Of a stretch of 37,865 bases of DNA, positions 1 to 7,530 are shown one piece after another. The stretch is from Clostridia bacterium (GTDB lineage: Bacteria; Bacillota; Clostridia; Christensenellales; DTU072). Below the pieces are notes generated by a model. The model worked only from the letters and a program-made list of their open reading frames with translations. It ran no database searches and had not been told where the DNA came from. The DNA is taken from assembly GCA_017476265.1 (NCBI GenBank), contig JAFVAC010000068.1, positions 1 through 37,865 on the forward strand. Reading direction: 5' to 3'. Position numbers and translations under genes: made by a program. Positions within the stretch are counted from its first letter, which is position 1; each line of letters opens with the position of its first letter.

Positions 1-208
<208 letters not shown>

Positions 209-231
209 ACGCCGGTAGGCGTTATTTTTTT
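209..231 (+). terminator. Intrinsic terminator after the 16S transcript
   Basis: Stem ACGCC (209-213), loop GGTA and GGCGT (218-222), followed by TATTTTTTT. It would end transcription coming from the rRNA gene. Confidence 0.75.
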
Positions 232-252
232 ATCAAAAGAAGGATAAAAAAA

Positions 253-268
253 TGTTTAACGTGAAACA
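253..268. promoter_or_regulatory. parS-like ParB/Spo0J site, copy 1
   Basis: TGTTTAACGTGAAACA differs from the Bacillota parS consensus TGTTTCACGTGAAACA at one position (A for C in the left arm). The identical 16-mer recurs at 1506-1521, on the other side of the glf gene. The match to the consensus is from memory; ParB binding is inferred. Confidence 0.7.
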
Positions 269-295
269 TCATCATGACGTCTATAAACAACGCTA

Positions 296-324
296 TTGAC
301 GAAAGATAGAAATATGGATATAAT
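296..324 (+). promoter_or_regulatory. glf promoter
   Basis: -35 TTGACG (296-301), 17-bp spacer, -10 TATAAT (319-324). The SD AAGGAG lies just before the ATG at 388. Confidence 0.75.
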
Positions 325-387
325 ACAAGAGTAAATAATCGCTCTCGGGAGTGTTTTCTCAAAGTATTTTGATAAAGAAGGAGCAGT

Positions 388-1494
388 ATGAAACAATATG
401 ATTATTTGATCGTTGGTGCGGGACTGTTTGGCGCGGTGTTTGCTTATGAGGCGACCAAACGCGGAAAAGAGTGCCTTGTGATCGACAAGAGACCACATAT
501 CGCCGGGAATATATATACCGAGAAGAGAGAGGGTATTAACGTCCACGTCTACGGCGCGCATATCTTTCACACGTCCGACAAGGAGATATGGGAGTATATA
601 AATCGTTTCGCCGAGTTTAATAATTATATAAACAGTCCGGTGGCAAGATACAAAGGGGAAGTCTACAACTTGCCCTTTAATATGAATACTTTTCACCAGA
701 TGTGGGGCGTCTTCACGCCGAAGGAGGCGCAAGCAAAAATAGCGGAGCAGATCAAAGAACTCGCTATCGACGAACCGAAGAATCTGGAAGAGCAGGCGTT
801 AAAACTGGTCGGCAGAGATGTCTATGAGAAATTGATCAAGGGATATACCGAAAAACAGTGGGGAAGAAAGTGTACGGAATTGCCCGCTTTTATCATCAAG
901 AGACTCCCGATGCGGTTTCGATACGACAACAACTACTTCAACGATCGCTACCAGGGGATCCCGATGGGAGGGTATACGCAGATCGTCGAGAAAATGCTCG
1001 CCGGGTCCGAAGTGTTATTAAACACCGACTATTTTGAGTTTATAAAAGGACATCAAAATATTGCCAAAAAGACGATTTTTACCGGAAATATCGACCGATT
1101 TTTTGAATATAAACTCGGCTATCTGCAATATCGCTCAGTGAGATTCGAGACGGAGACGCTCGATGAAGAAAACTATCAAGGAAACGCCGTCGTCAACTAT
1201 ACCGAAGCGGAAGTCCCCTACACAAGAATCATCGAACATAAGCACTTTGAATACGGAACACAGCCGAAGACGATCATCAGCAGAGAATACAGCAGCGAGT
1301 GGAAGCCGGGTGTAGAACCCTACTACCCCGTCAACGACGAGAAGAACAACGCCCTCTATAAAGAATACGAAACGTTTGCCATGACGCGCCCCGACGTCAT
1401 ATTCGGCGGACGTCTCGGGACGTATAAATATTACGATATGGATAAAGTGATCCGCGCTGCGCTGGACGCCGTCAAAAAGGAGTTCGGCGAATAG
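388..1494 (+). CDS. glf: UDP-galactopyranose mutase
   Basis: This flavoenzyme interconverts UDP-galactopyranose and UDP-galactofuranose in the cytoplasm and supplies galactofuranose for surface glycans. The 368-aa length is normal for the bacterial family. The N-terminus has the dinucleotide-binding GAGLFG motif (residues 10-15) for FAD, then the family blocks around VHVYGAHIFHT (52-62) and YTEKQWGR (153-160). The start is well supported by AAGGAG 7 nt upstream and a consensus promoter at 296-324. The gene is monocistronic: a terminator follows at 1528, and no glycosyltransferase or polysaccharide genes are adjacent, which is unusual for glf. It is bracketed by two identical parS-like sites. 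Function confidence is high; the glycan it serves cannot be seen here. Confidence 0.95.
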   Translation: MKQYDYLIVGAGLFGAVFAYEATKRGKECLVIDKRPHIAGNIYTEKREGINVHVYGAHIFHTSDKEIWEYINRFAEFNNYINSPVARYKGEVYNLPFNMNTFHQMWGVFTPKEAQAKIAEQIKELAIDEPKNLEEQALKLVGRDVYEKLIKGYTEKQWGRKCTELPAFIIKRLPMRFRYDNNYFNDRYQGIPMGGYTQIVEKMLAGSEVLLNTDYFEFIKGHQNIAKKTIFTGNIDRFFEYKLGYLQYRSVRFETETLDEENYQGNAVVNYTEAEVPYTRIIEHKHFEYGTQPKTIISREYSSEWKPGVEPYYPVNDEKNNALYKEYETFAMTRPDVIFGGRLGTYKYYDMDKVIRAALDAVKKEFGE

Positions 1495-1505
1495 AAACGA
1501 TCGAA

Positions 1506-1521
1506 TGTTTAACGTGAAACA
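1506..1521. promoter_or_regulatory. parS-like ParB/Spo0J site, copy 2
   Basis: Exact repeat of the 16-mer at 253-268 in the same orientation, placed just after the glf stop codon. Two copies about 1.25 kb apart fit the clustered parS sites found near bacterial origins. Confidence 0.7.
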
Positions 1522-1527
1522 ATATTT

Positions 1528-1556
1528 TTACCACCCTAAAGGGTGGTAATTTTTTT
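1528..1556 (+). terminator. glf terminator
   Basis: Stem TTACCACCC / GGGTGGTAA with loop TAAA, followed by a run of T (1550-1556). Confidence 0.85.
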
Positions 1557-1686
1557 ACAATTATATTTCAGTATGCTCGACGAGCCGACCGATCGGCTAT
1601 TTTAGAAAAACAAACGGCTTATCATTTTATGTACGCATAACGCGGTAAAAAAATAATAAGTCGGACGCTTTACTAAAAAATGCCTA

Positions 1687-1753
1687 TTGACACGGCAAAT
1701 TCTCTATAGTATACTTTTGATAGAAGGAATATCAATTTGATAGTTTGACTATC
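1687..1753 (+). promoter_or_regulatory. TetR-gene promoter with two tandem palindromic operators
   Basis: Perfect -35 TTGACA (1687-1692), 17-bp spacer, -10 TATACT (1710-1715). Immediately downstream are two palindromes: TTGATA-N7-TATCAA (1717-1735) and GATAGT-TTG-ACTATC (1739-1753). They share the GATA/TATC core and cover the transcription start, as expected for autorepression by the adjacent TetR protein. Confidence 0.75.
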
Positions 1754-1770
1754 AGGTGTTTGAGTAAAAG

Positions 1771-2373
1771 ATGAGCATCAAGGAAGCAAAAAAGAATTTT
1801 ATCGTAGACGTCGCCGCAGGGTTGTATTTGTCCCGCGGGATCTTTACGGTGACGATCAAGGACGTAGCCGACGAGGCGGGTGTGGGAGAAGCGACGGTCT
1901 ATCGCTATTTTTCCACCAAAAGGAATCTGGTCGTCGCCGTCGGCGAAAAATTGGCTACAGACGTCCGTAAAAAGTCCGTCGACCCAATAGTCGAGCAAAC
2001 CGGCTACGAGAAAATAAGGGCGTTTTTTATGTGTTTTTCGGACATCTATCGGAGCCGTCCGGAATTGTACAGGTTTGTGTCCGACTTCGACGTCTTCGTA
2101 CAAGAGGAAGAGGGCGACCTCGGCGACTATGAAAAAAGCGTGTTCGACTTCTTTCTTGATTTCTCTTCGGCGTATAAGCAGGGCAGAGAGGACGGGACGG
2201 TCCGCGAGATCGAGAATTTGGATCTTTACTATCTGACGACCACGCACGCCCTTTTGGGGTTGTGCAAAAAACTCGCCGCGGGCAGAATCCTGTCCCAAGA
2301 CAAGTACGGCGCGGAAGAAGTGGAGACGCTCGTCGATATCGTTTTGACAAACATAAAACAAACGCGAGTCTAA
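1771..2373 (+). CDS. TetR/AcrR-family transcriptional regulator
   Basis: This is a 200-aa one-domain repressor of normal TetR size. The N-terminal helix-turn-helix is clear: FTVTIKDVADEAGVGEATVY then RYFSTKRNL (roughly residues 25-55). The C-terminal ligand domain is not diagnostic. An in-frame TAA sits two codons before the ATG, so the start cannot be earlier, and the SD there is weak. It is followed after a short gap by a sugar-symporter-type transporter and preceded by tandem palindromes over the promoter. The simple reading is a repressor controlling itself and the transporter in response to the transported compound. The ligand is unknown. Confidence 0.88.
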   Translation: MSIKEAKKNFIVDVAAGLYLSRGIFTVTIKDVADEAGVGEATVYRYFSTKRNLVVAVGEKLATDVRKKSVDPIVEQTGYEKIRAFFMCFSDIYRSRPELYRFVSDFDVFVQEEEGDLGDYEKSVFDFFLDFSSAYKQGREDGTVREIENLDLYYLTTTHALLGLCKKLAAGRILSQDKYGAEEVETLVDIVLTNIKQTRV

Positions 2374-2436
2374 CGCGGAAAAAATCTAACAAGGAGAGGG
2401 AGTGTCATATTAGACGTGGCACCTCGGAAGATGTTT

Positions 2437-3996
2437 ATGGAAAACGTAAACGAAAAGCCCATCGGCAAGAGATTGTCGAAAAAGCAGATCTGGATCTTTG
2501 CCATCGGTCAGCTCGGGTGGTCGATATTGGGAGGCATTGTCAATACTTGGCTTGTGACCTTCTATCTGCCCACCGCCAACGATCTCGCTAACAACGGTGC
2601 CATCCAGTATATCACGCCCGGACTCATCATCGGCGGCTTTTTGACCATCCTCGGTCTGATCACCGCCATAAGCAGAGTGTTCGACGCTGTGACGGACCCG
2701 TTGATCGCGTCACTGTCCGACAGGAGCAAAAACAGGCGTGGTCGTCGTATCCCCTTCATGCAGTACGCCGCGGTCCCGTTCGCGGTGGTGACGGTGCTAT
2801 TGTTCTGCGCGCCGGTGGAGGCGATCAGCGGCATCAACGTGGCTTGGATATCCGTCTTCGTCATTCTGTTCTATCTGTTTATGACGATGTACTGTACCCC
2901 CTACAACGCGCTCATCTCCGAATTCGGTAAGACGCAAGAGGACCGTATGCAGATATCCACGTCGATTTCTCTGACCTTCTTCGCCGGGACGCTTCTTGCG
3001 TACACGCCCTTCCTGTTCGCCGGGTTCTTGCGCGGCGCGGTGGGATTTTCGTGGAGCTATAGGATCATCTTCATCGTGCTTGCGGTCATCGCGCTCGTGT
3101 GTATGCTCCTGCCCACTTTCCTGCTGAAGGAGAAGGAATTTGTGGACGCCACCCCCTCGAACTCCAATATGTTCAAGTCCCTTGCGTCCACGTTCAAGAA
3201 TAAGGACTTCCGCGTGTTCGTCGGGTCGGACATCATGTACTGGATCGGCTTGACCCTGTTCCAGACCGGCTTGCCCTTCTTTGTCAAGGTCTCGATGAAT
3301 CTGCCCGAACTGTTCGTCACCGTGCTTTTGGGCGTGATGACGGTCCTCAGCGCGGCGCTGTATCCCTTCGTGACCAAGATGGTCAAAAAGTTCGGCAAAA
3401 AGAAATTGGTCATCGCCGGCTTTATCGGACTGGCGCTCGCGTACGTCGTGACCGCTTTGACCAACCTGCCCATAATCGATCGTACCGCAGCCGACGGCGC
3501 GGTGACCCCGGTCGCTATGGTCTTCGGCGTGCTGATCTGTTTGTTGGCGGCGCTCCCGATGGCGCTTCTCGGGATCATCCCGCAGTCCATTGTCGCGGAC
3601 GTGGCGGAAGCGGAGAGCGTGACCACCGGAGAAAACCGCGAGGGGATGTTCTTTGCGGCGCGTACTTTCTCGATGAAACTCGGTCAGTCCATCGCCATGC
3701 TCGCCTTCACGTCTCTTGCGATCATCGGATCCGTCCAGGACCAGAGCAGCAACGATATCGCCGCCAATACGACCGGTCTTTTGATCGTGGCAATCGTGGC
3801 GATCGTCTTCTGTCTCCTAGGCGCAGTCATCCTCTTGATGTATCGTGAAAAGAAGATCATGAAAATAATCGCCAAAGAATCCGACAAGGAGTTTTTAGCG
3901 GCGCTTGAAGACGGATCTTTGAAAGGAAAAGACGAAAATAAGGCTCCCGAGCAAGGACTTCCGGAAACCCAAATAAAAGAAGACGAAAAAGAATAA
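2437..3996 (+). CDS. GPH/MelB-type sugar:cation symporter (MFS)
   Basis: Polytopic membrane protein of about 519 aa with some twelve hydrophobic segments. The family signature of glycoside-pentoside-hexuronide symporters is visible after the second helix pair: an Asp-rich FDAVTDPLIASLSDRSKNRRGRR-type stretch (residues about 82-104 from this start). It probably imports a glycoside or oligosaccharide with a cation. I chose ATG 2437 because GGAAG (2426-2430) lies 6 nt upstream; ATG 2431 and GTG 2416 are in-frame alternatives. A stronger AAGGAG at 2391 is too far from all of them. The C-terminal tail is charged and cytoplasmic. It is co-transcribed with the TetR gene 43-63 bp upstream. Substrate unknown. 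Confidence 0.88.
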   Translation: MENVNEKPIGKRLSKKQIWIFAIGQLGWSILGGIVNTWLVTFYLPTANDLANNGAIQYITPGLIIGGFLTILGLITAISRVFDAVTDPLIASLSDRSKNRRGRRIPFMQYAAVPFAVVTVLLFCAPVEAISGINVAWISVFVILFYLFMTMYCTPYNALISEFGKTQEDRMQISTSISLTFFAGTLLAYTPFLFAGFLRGAVGFSWSYRIIFIVLAVIALVCMLLPTFLLKEKEFVDATPSNSNMFKSLASTFKNKDFRVFVGSDIMYWIGLTLFQTGLPFFVKVSMNLPELFVTVLLGVMTVLSAALYPFVTKMVKKFGKKKLVIAGFIGLALAYVVTALTNLPIIDRTAADGAVTPVAMVFGVLICLLAALPMALLGIIPQSIVADVAEAESVTTGENREGMFFAARTFSMKLGQSIAMLAFTSLAIIGSVQDQSSNDIAANTTGLLIVAIVAIVFCLLGAVILLMYREKKIMKIIAKESDKEFLAALEDGSLKGKDENKAPEQGLPETQIKEDEKE

Positions 3997-4005
3997 CGAT
4001 CAATA

Positions 4006-4041
4006 GGGGACGCTCTTTCCATACAAGGGCGTCCCCCGTTT
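4006..4041 (+). terminator. Stem-loop after the symporter gene
   Basis: Strong stem GGGGACGC (4006-4013) / GCGTCCCC (4029-4036), but only a short T run follows (GTTTG). It is probably a terminator, perhaps a leaky one that lets some transcription reach the carbonic anhydrase gene. Confidence 0.6.
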
Positions 4042-4064
4042 GACAAAAAGAAGAGGTAAAAAAG

Positions 4065-4586
4065 ATGTCCGACGTATTGGAAAAACTGAAAAGAGGAAAC
4101 GACGCCTTTGTGAAAAGAAAAGCGTTTTTGGGGGCGCTTAGCGCGGAGAGGATGCGTGAAAACGCCGACGGACAAAAGCCCTACGCGGTGGTAGTCGCCT
4201 GCTCCGACTCCCGCGTCATACCCGAGGCGATCTTCGGGGCGGGCATCGGCAACTTGTTTACCGTGCGCGTCGCCGGCAACGTGATCTCGGGCGCCGTCTT
4301 GGGAAGTGTGGAGTATGCGGTCGATCACCTCGGAGCGGAGACCGTGATCGTCCTCGGGCACACCCGATGCGGGGCGGTGGACGCCACGCTACACGGCGAA
4401 TCGAGCGGACATATCAAGATCCTGACGGAGTCGATCCGAAAGGCGATCGGCGCGGAAAAAGACCCTCTTATCGCCACCGAAAAGAACGCGCAACGCGGAG
4501 CGGACAGGATAAACGCCGCCATACCCAAGGCAAAAGCCGTCGCCGCAGTGTACGATATCGTGGACGGAAGCGTGCGTTTTTTGTGA
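4065..4586 (+). CDS. Beta-class carbonic anhydrase
   Basis: This cytoplasmic zinc enzyme interconverts CO2 and bicarbonate. At 173 aa it is a short form of the family. The zinc ligands are all present: Cys46 in ACSDSR (with Asp48 and Arg50, the catalytic dyad) and His99/Cys102 in GHTRCG. SD GAGGT lies upstream of the ATG. No promoter of its own is obvious, so it may depend on readthrough of the stem-loop at 4006 or on a weak promoter. The next gene downstream is the tRNA-Thr locus, with its own promoter. Confidence 0.93.
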   Translation: MSDVLEKLKRGNDAFVKRKAFLGALSAERMRENADGQKPYAVVVACSDSRVIPEAIFGAGIGNLFTVRVAGNVISGAVLGSVEYAVDHLGAETVIVLGHTRCGAVDATLHGESSGHIKILTESIRKAIGAEKDPLIATEKNAQRGADRINAAIPKAKAVAAVYDIVDGSVRFL

Positions 4587-4665
4587 TCGAACGATGATTC
4601 TCACCGACAGAGGCGACGAAAACCGAACAGAATTATCATAAATACAACCAAAGGGATAAAAACGG

Positions 4666-4694
4666 TTGACAATCGTGGCAGGAATCACTATAAT
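4666..4694 (+). promoter_or_regulatory. Consensus promoter of the tRNA-Thr locus
   Basis: -35 TTGACA (4666-4671), 17-bp spacer, -10 TATAAT (4689-4694), a perfect consensus. The predicted start is about 14 nt before the first truncated tRNA copy and about 200 nt before the intact tRNA, so the primary transcript would contain two tRNA 5' halves ahead of the functional one. Confidence 0.8.
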
Positions 4695-4714
4695 TATAGA
4701 GCGAAATAAAATTT

Positions 4715-4752
4715 GCTGATATGGCTCAGGAGGTAGAGCACGTCCTTGGTAA
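4715..4752 (+). pseudogene. tRNA-Thr 5'-half remnant, copy 1
   Basis: GCTGATATGGCTCAG then GTAGAGCACGTCCTTGGTAA matches the acceptor 5' strand, D arm and anticodon arm of the intact tRNA-Thr at 4908, and stops just after the anticodon loop. No 3' half follows, so it cannot fold as a tRNA. Confidence 0.75.
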
Positions 4753-4806
4753 TGAAGATTATCGGGAAACCGCCTGTTTGCTACGGCGACGTCGAAAACT
4801 TAATAT

Positions 4807-4845
4807 GCTGATATGGCTCAGTCGGTAGAGCACGTCCTTGGTAAA
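4807..4845 (+). pseudogene. tRNA-Thr 5'-half remnant, copy 2
   Basis: A second 5' half begins 92 bp after the first and 101 bp before the intact gene, again broken right after CCTTGGTAA in the anticodon loop. The common breakpoint is the same anticodon-arm sequence used as the att core by the downstream element, so both look like scars of earlier integration/excision. Confidence 0.75.
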
Positions 4846-4907
4846 GATAAACCGACGGTTGAGGGCGCAACCTAAAAAGTGCTCAAAAACATTGAAAAAT
4901 AACCCTT

Positions 4908-4983
4908 GCTGATGTGGCTCAGTCGGTAGAGCACGTCCTTGGTAAGGACGGGGTCACCAGTTCAAATCTGGTCATCAGCTCCA
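4908..4983 (+). tRNA. tRNA-Thr (anticodon GGT), CCA encoded
   Basis: Acceptor stem GCTGATG / CATCAGC, D loop with GGTAGAGC, anticodon stem CGTCC/GGACG around loop TTGGTAA (anticodon GGT), T arm CCAG-TTCAAAT-CTGG, discriminator T and encoded CCA (4981-4983). This is the attachment target of the integrated element. Confidence 0.97.
4936..4953 (+). other. attL core in the tRNA-Thr anticodon arm
   Basis: TCCTTGGTAAGGACGGGG, repeated exactly at 29712-29729. It includes the natural inverted repeat GTCC-TTGGTAA-GGAC of the anticodon stem-loop, a usual type of tyrosine-recombinase core site. Confidence 0.75.
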
Positions 4984-4988
4984 TGAAT

Positions 4989-5013
4989 AAGACACCTGAA
5001 AAGGTGTCTTTTT
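4989..5013 (+). terminator. tRNA-Thr terminator
   Basis: Stem AAGACACCT / AGGTGTCTT with a GAAA loop and a T tail (5009-5013), 6 nt after the CCA end. It lies on the element side of the att core. Confidence 0.88.
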
Positions 5014-5104
5014 CTTGTCTTTTATGCAAAAAAACAGCGGATTTTAGCATATTATTTCGGTTTTTTGTATATCGACGAATTGCCTCAAAAAACCTTAAAA
5101 ATAC

Positions 5105-5249
5105 ATTGGCTACATTTTTAAGGCACATTGGCTACACTTTTTTCGTGACAATCGGCTCTCGATTTACTGTCTTCTTGCTTTCTTTCCGTGACGGTCTGAA
5201 ACTGCCTGATTCTACCCCATTGGCTACATTTGGCTACACATTGGCTATA
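5105..5249 (+). repeat. Left-end TTGGCTACA repeats (candidate integrase arm sites)
   Basis: Five copies of a 10-mer: ATTGGCTACA at 5105-5114, 5127-5136 and 5219-5228, TTTGGCTACA at 5229-5238 and ATTGGCTATA at 5240-5249. The same motif, preceded by the same AAACTGCCTGATT, is found at the right end (29554-29583). No gene is supported in 5014-5313. Confidence 0.65.
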
Positions 5250-5251
5250 CG

Positions 5252-5286
5252 AAAAAGTGCGGCTCCCGATAAGGGGAACCGCACTT
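5252..5286 (-). terminator. Intrinsic terminator, repeat family copy 1
   Basis: Read leftwards: GTGCGGTTCCCC-TTAT-CGGGAGCCGCAC followed by TTTTTC. It lies just after the stop codon of the leftward gene at 5314. Near-identical hairpins end the next two leftward genes (6310 and 7536). Confidence 0.8.
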
Positions 5287-5313
5287 GTATGGTTAGATAA
5301 ACATTGTCATCCT

Positions 5314-6243
5314 CTATTTGTTGTACAAGTCGTGGTAATAATCCACACGCTGTTTTAATTTTTGAATCACATCGCTGTTTTGAGGTAGATATTCCTTTAA
5401 TCTTGTGTAATACTTTTCCGCTGCTTTTTGAAACGACTCCTCTGTTTTGAAATGAATATTTTCATAATAAAGCCAACGCCCAATCCAATCAACCAAGGAT
5501 TCTTCATTATAATTCTGTTTAGAGGAGAGTTTCTTTAGTATTCTTTGTCTTGATTCAGGGATTTCTTTACCATAGAATAAATCGTGCGTCACATAATAGA
5601 TTTCATCGGAGATGAATCTTTTTTCTTCTTGCTTATTGTGCTCTTGTGTTTGAGCATAGCCATTCTCATCAAGTTTTTTCAAACACGCATGCTCGTCTTC
5701 CAAATGCCACTGATTAAGTTCCAATTGATTCAATGTGACATAGTACAGGCGCAACATACTTTCAACATAGTCTTTATTAAACTTTTCCGATTTATCCCCA
5801 TCTAATATGGTTAATGCCAAATGGACGTGATTTCTCAATTGTTGTAGTTCCTCAATCCATTCCATTTCAAAAGGCGTAACAAGAATCAAGCGCATGTTTT
5901 GCAAATGATCAACAATCTCTTTGATTTTTGCGTTATTCAGTTTTTTAGCACTATCAAACTTTCTGTATTCGCAGTTTTTTTCAGTGCATTTATTTGCATG
6001 ACATTTGGCATTTACTGCAAGCACCAAGCTCTTCCATAACGATTCCGTGCATGAAAAAGCAATGCTTCCCAACTGCTTATACATTATTTGTTGTTCAGTA
6101 ACCGTTTGGAAAAGGTCTTCGATACGATCAAGATACTTCTCAACAAAGTCAATGTTGATTTGTATTTGACGTACCAAGTTTTGGTCGGGGATATACTTCA
6201 TCACTAATGATGGATAATCGTAGTTTTCAAGTTTGGATTCCAT
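5314..6243 (-). CDS. Hypothetical protein with three spaced cysteines
   Basis: I do not recognise this 309-aa protein. It is mostly alpha-helical by composition, has no signal peptide or membrane segment, and is rich in Lys, Glu and Gln. Residues 81-91 contain three regularly spaced cysteines (CHANKCTEKNC), a possible metal site. LRNHVHL (136-142) resembles the Arg/His signature of HEPN ribonucleases, but the spacing is R-x3-H, not the usual R-x4-6-H, so I do not assign that family. It is a single-gene unit with its own promoter (6251-6279) and terminator. The ATG follows the predicted -10 closely and has no SD, so translation may be nearly leaderless. It is element cargo, possibly a defence or host-interaction gene. 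Confidence 0.75.
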   Translation of the reverse strand: MESKLENYDYPSLVMKYIPDQNLVRQIQINIDFVEKYLDRIEDLFQTVTEQQIMYKQLGSIAFSCTESLWKSLVLAVNAKCHANKCTEKNCEYRKFDSAKKLNNAKIKEIVDHLQNMRLILVTPFEMEWIEELQQLRNHVHLALTILDGDKSEKFNKDYVESMLRLYYVTLNQLELNQWHLEDEHACLKKLDENGYAQTQEHNKQEEKRFISDEIYYVTHDLFYGKEIPESRQRILKKLSSKQNYNEESLVDWIGRWLYYENIHFKTEESFQKAAEKYYTRLKEYLPQNSDVIQKLKQRVDYYHDLYNK

Positions 6244-6250
6244 ATTTGTT

Positions 6251-6279
6251 ATTTTAACATAATCTGCTAAAAAAGTAAA
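6251..6279 (-). promoter_or_regulatory. Promoter for the 309-aa protein
   Basis: Read leftwards: -35 TTTACT (6279-6274), 17-bp spacer, -10 TAAAAT (6256-6251). The ATG at 6243 is only 7 nt beyond the -10, which leaves essentially no leader. Confidence 0.5.
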
Positions 6280-6304
6280 ATATACAAAAAGTGCCTTTAT
6301 TATG

Positions 6305-6337
6305 ATAAATGCGGCTCCCAGATAAGGAAAACCGCAC
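6305..6337 (-). terminator. Terminator-like hairpin, repeat family copy 2
   Basis: A diverged copy of the 5252 hairpin: TGCGG (6310-6314) and CCGCA (6332-6336) remain paired, the upper stem is imperfect, and the leftward tail is TTTATC. It lies after the fic stop codon. Confidence 0.6.
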
Positions 6338-6360
6338 CCATCCGTTAAGTTTGAAATCTT

Positions 6361-7407
6361 TCAGAGTACTCTGACGTAGCGAGTACCTTTCCCTTGTCCC
6401 TCGCGCCTTATTTCGCCCAAAGCGACGAGTTGCCTCAATGCTCCCTCGACGGAACTGAGGCTAAGCGTCGGACAAAGTTCTCGAATGTCTTGTTTGGTAA
6501 AGCGACCGATTTTGTTCTGCGTTGCCATTCGCACCGTTTGCAGTGCCGAGCATTTCGTTTCGACCAGTGCAAAACGATCCTCGAAATCTTTGTATGCGGC
6601 AAGAATGGTTCCGAGCAAATACTTGATAAATGGAAGCGGATCGTCCGTTCCTTCGTGCCAACCTTCTTGCGATAGAGAAAGAGCGTTGTAATACAGGTCT
6701 TTATTCTTCGCTATCTTCGCTTCCAAGGAAATGTACTTCCCTACGTAAAAACCGTTTCTATACAAAAGCAATGTCGTAAGGAGGCGGCTCATTCTTCCGT
6801 TACCGTCGTTGAATGGATGGATGCAAAGGAAATCATGAATAAACACAGGGATAGCAATAAGCGGCTCTACTTCCATATTGCCGATCACGCGATTATACTC
6901 TTCGCAGATGCGATCCAGCGCTTCGGGCGTTTCAAAGGGCGCGAGCGGCGTGAACAGTATTTCGCTGTGCCCGTCGGGGTAGGTGGCACTGATGTAATTC
7001 TGCACCGTTTTCGTGCGCCCCGCTATCGGATTATTCATATGGCTATAAAGCATCTTGTGAAGTTGCAAGATGTAATTTTGCGTAATGGGTATGGCGTCGA
7101 AACTTTCGTGAATAACGCCGAGCACGTCGCGGTAGCCTGCGATCTCTTGTTCGTTGCGATTCCTCGGCGTCGTCTTTTCGGCGACCAGTTGCTTGATCCT
7201 CGTATTGGTCGTAACGATACCCTCAATGGCGTTGGACGCTTCCGTGCTCTGCACCTTGGCGATCTCGACCAATTTTTCCAGTGCTTCCGGACGTTGTTTA
7301 AGATACAACTCCTGCTTGCCCGCCTCTTTGTAGATGGCGGCAATCAGTCCAAGTGTCTCGGAATCCCATTTTTGGTCTTTGATTTTACTGTAATTGAAAG
7401 ATCTCAT
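6361..7407 (-). CDS. Fic-domain protein (AMP/nucleotidyl transferase) with C-terminal winged helix
   Basis: 348 aa. Fic enzymes transfer AMP (or a similar group) from a nucleotide to a hydroxyl side chain of a target protein. The catalytic loop is intact: HPFNDGNGRMSR (197-208), with His197, Asp201 and Arg205. An auto-inhibitory helix motif SNAIEG (58-63) lies N-terminal, which places it in the class II architecture. The C-terminus (about 295-348) reads as a winged helix: FTKQDIRELCPTLSLSSVEG then LVALGEIRREGQGKG. SD elements GAGGAAG/AAGGG precede the ATG. The promoter carries three copies of TTCCCTTAA, two of them inverted around the -10, so the protein may repress its own gene. It is monocistronic cargo; the target protein is unknown. 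Confidence 0.92.
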   Translation of the reverse strand: MRSFNYSKIKDQKWDSETLGLIAAIYKEAGKQELYLKQRPEALEKLVEIAKVQSTEASNAIEGIVTTNTRIKQLVAEKTTPRNRNEQEIAGYRDVLGVIHESFDAIPITQNYILQLHKMLYSHMNNPIAGRTKTVQNYISATYPDGHSEILFTPLAPFETPEALDRICEEYNRVIGNMEVEPLIAIPVFIHDFLCIHPFNDGNGRMSRLLTTLLLYRNGFYVGKYISLEAKIAKNKDLYYNALSLSQEGWHEGTDDPLPFIKYLLGTILAAYKDFEDRFALVETKCSALQTVRMATQNKIGRFTKQDIRELCPTLSLSSVEGALRQLVALGEIRREGQGKGTRYVRVL

Positions 7408-7426
7408 ACCCTTACTTCCTCTATTA

Positions 7427-7520
7427 TTCCCTTAAATACTACCATATATTAAGGGAAAACGCAAGTCGTTTTGATAAAATCCTGCGATTTTTATGACATA
7501 TTCTATACCGTTTCCCTTAA
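7427..7520 (-). promoter_or_regulatory. fic promoter with TTCCCTTAA operator repeats
   Basis: Leftward promoter: -35 TTGCGT (7464-7459), 17-bp spacer, -10 TAGTAT (7441-7436). TTCCCTTAA at 7427-7435 and its inverse TTAAGGGAA at 7449-7457 bracket the -10; a third copy lies at 7512-7520. The Fic winged-helix domain is the obvious candidate binder (inference). Confidence 0.6.
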
Positions 7521-7530
7521 AACACTAAAA

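Noticed and set aside
4715..4845. Extra functional tRNA-Thr genes
   Set aside because: Both copies lack the 3' anticodon strand, T arm and acceptor 3' strand, so they cannot form a tRNA.
5314..6243. Confident HEPN assignment for the 309-aa protein
   Set aside because: The LRNHVHL stretch has R-x3-H spacing, not the usual R-x4-6-H, and no other family feature is visible.
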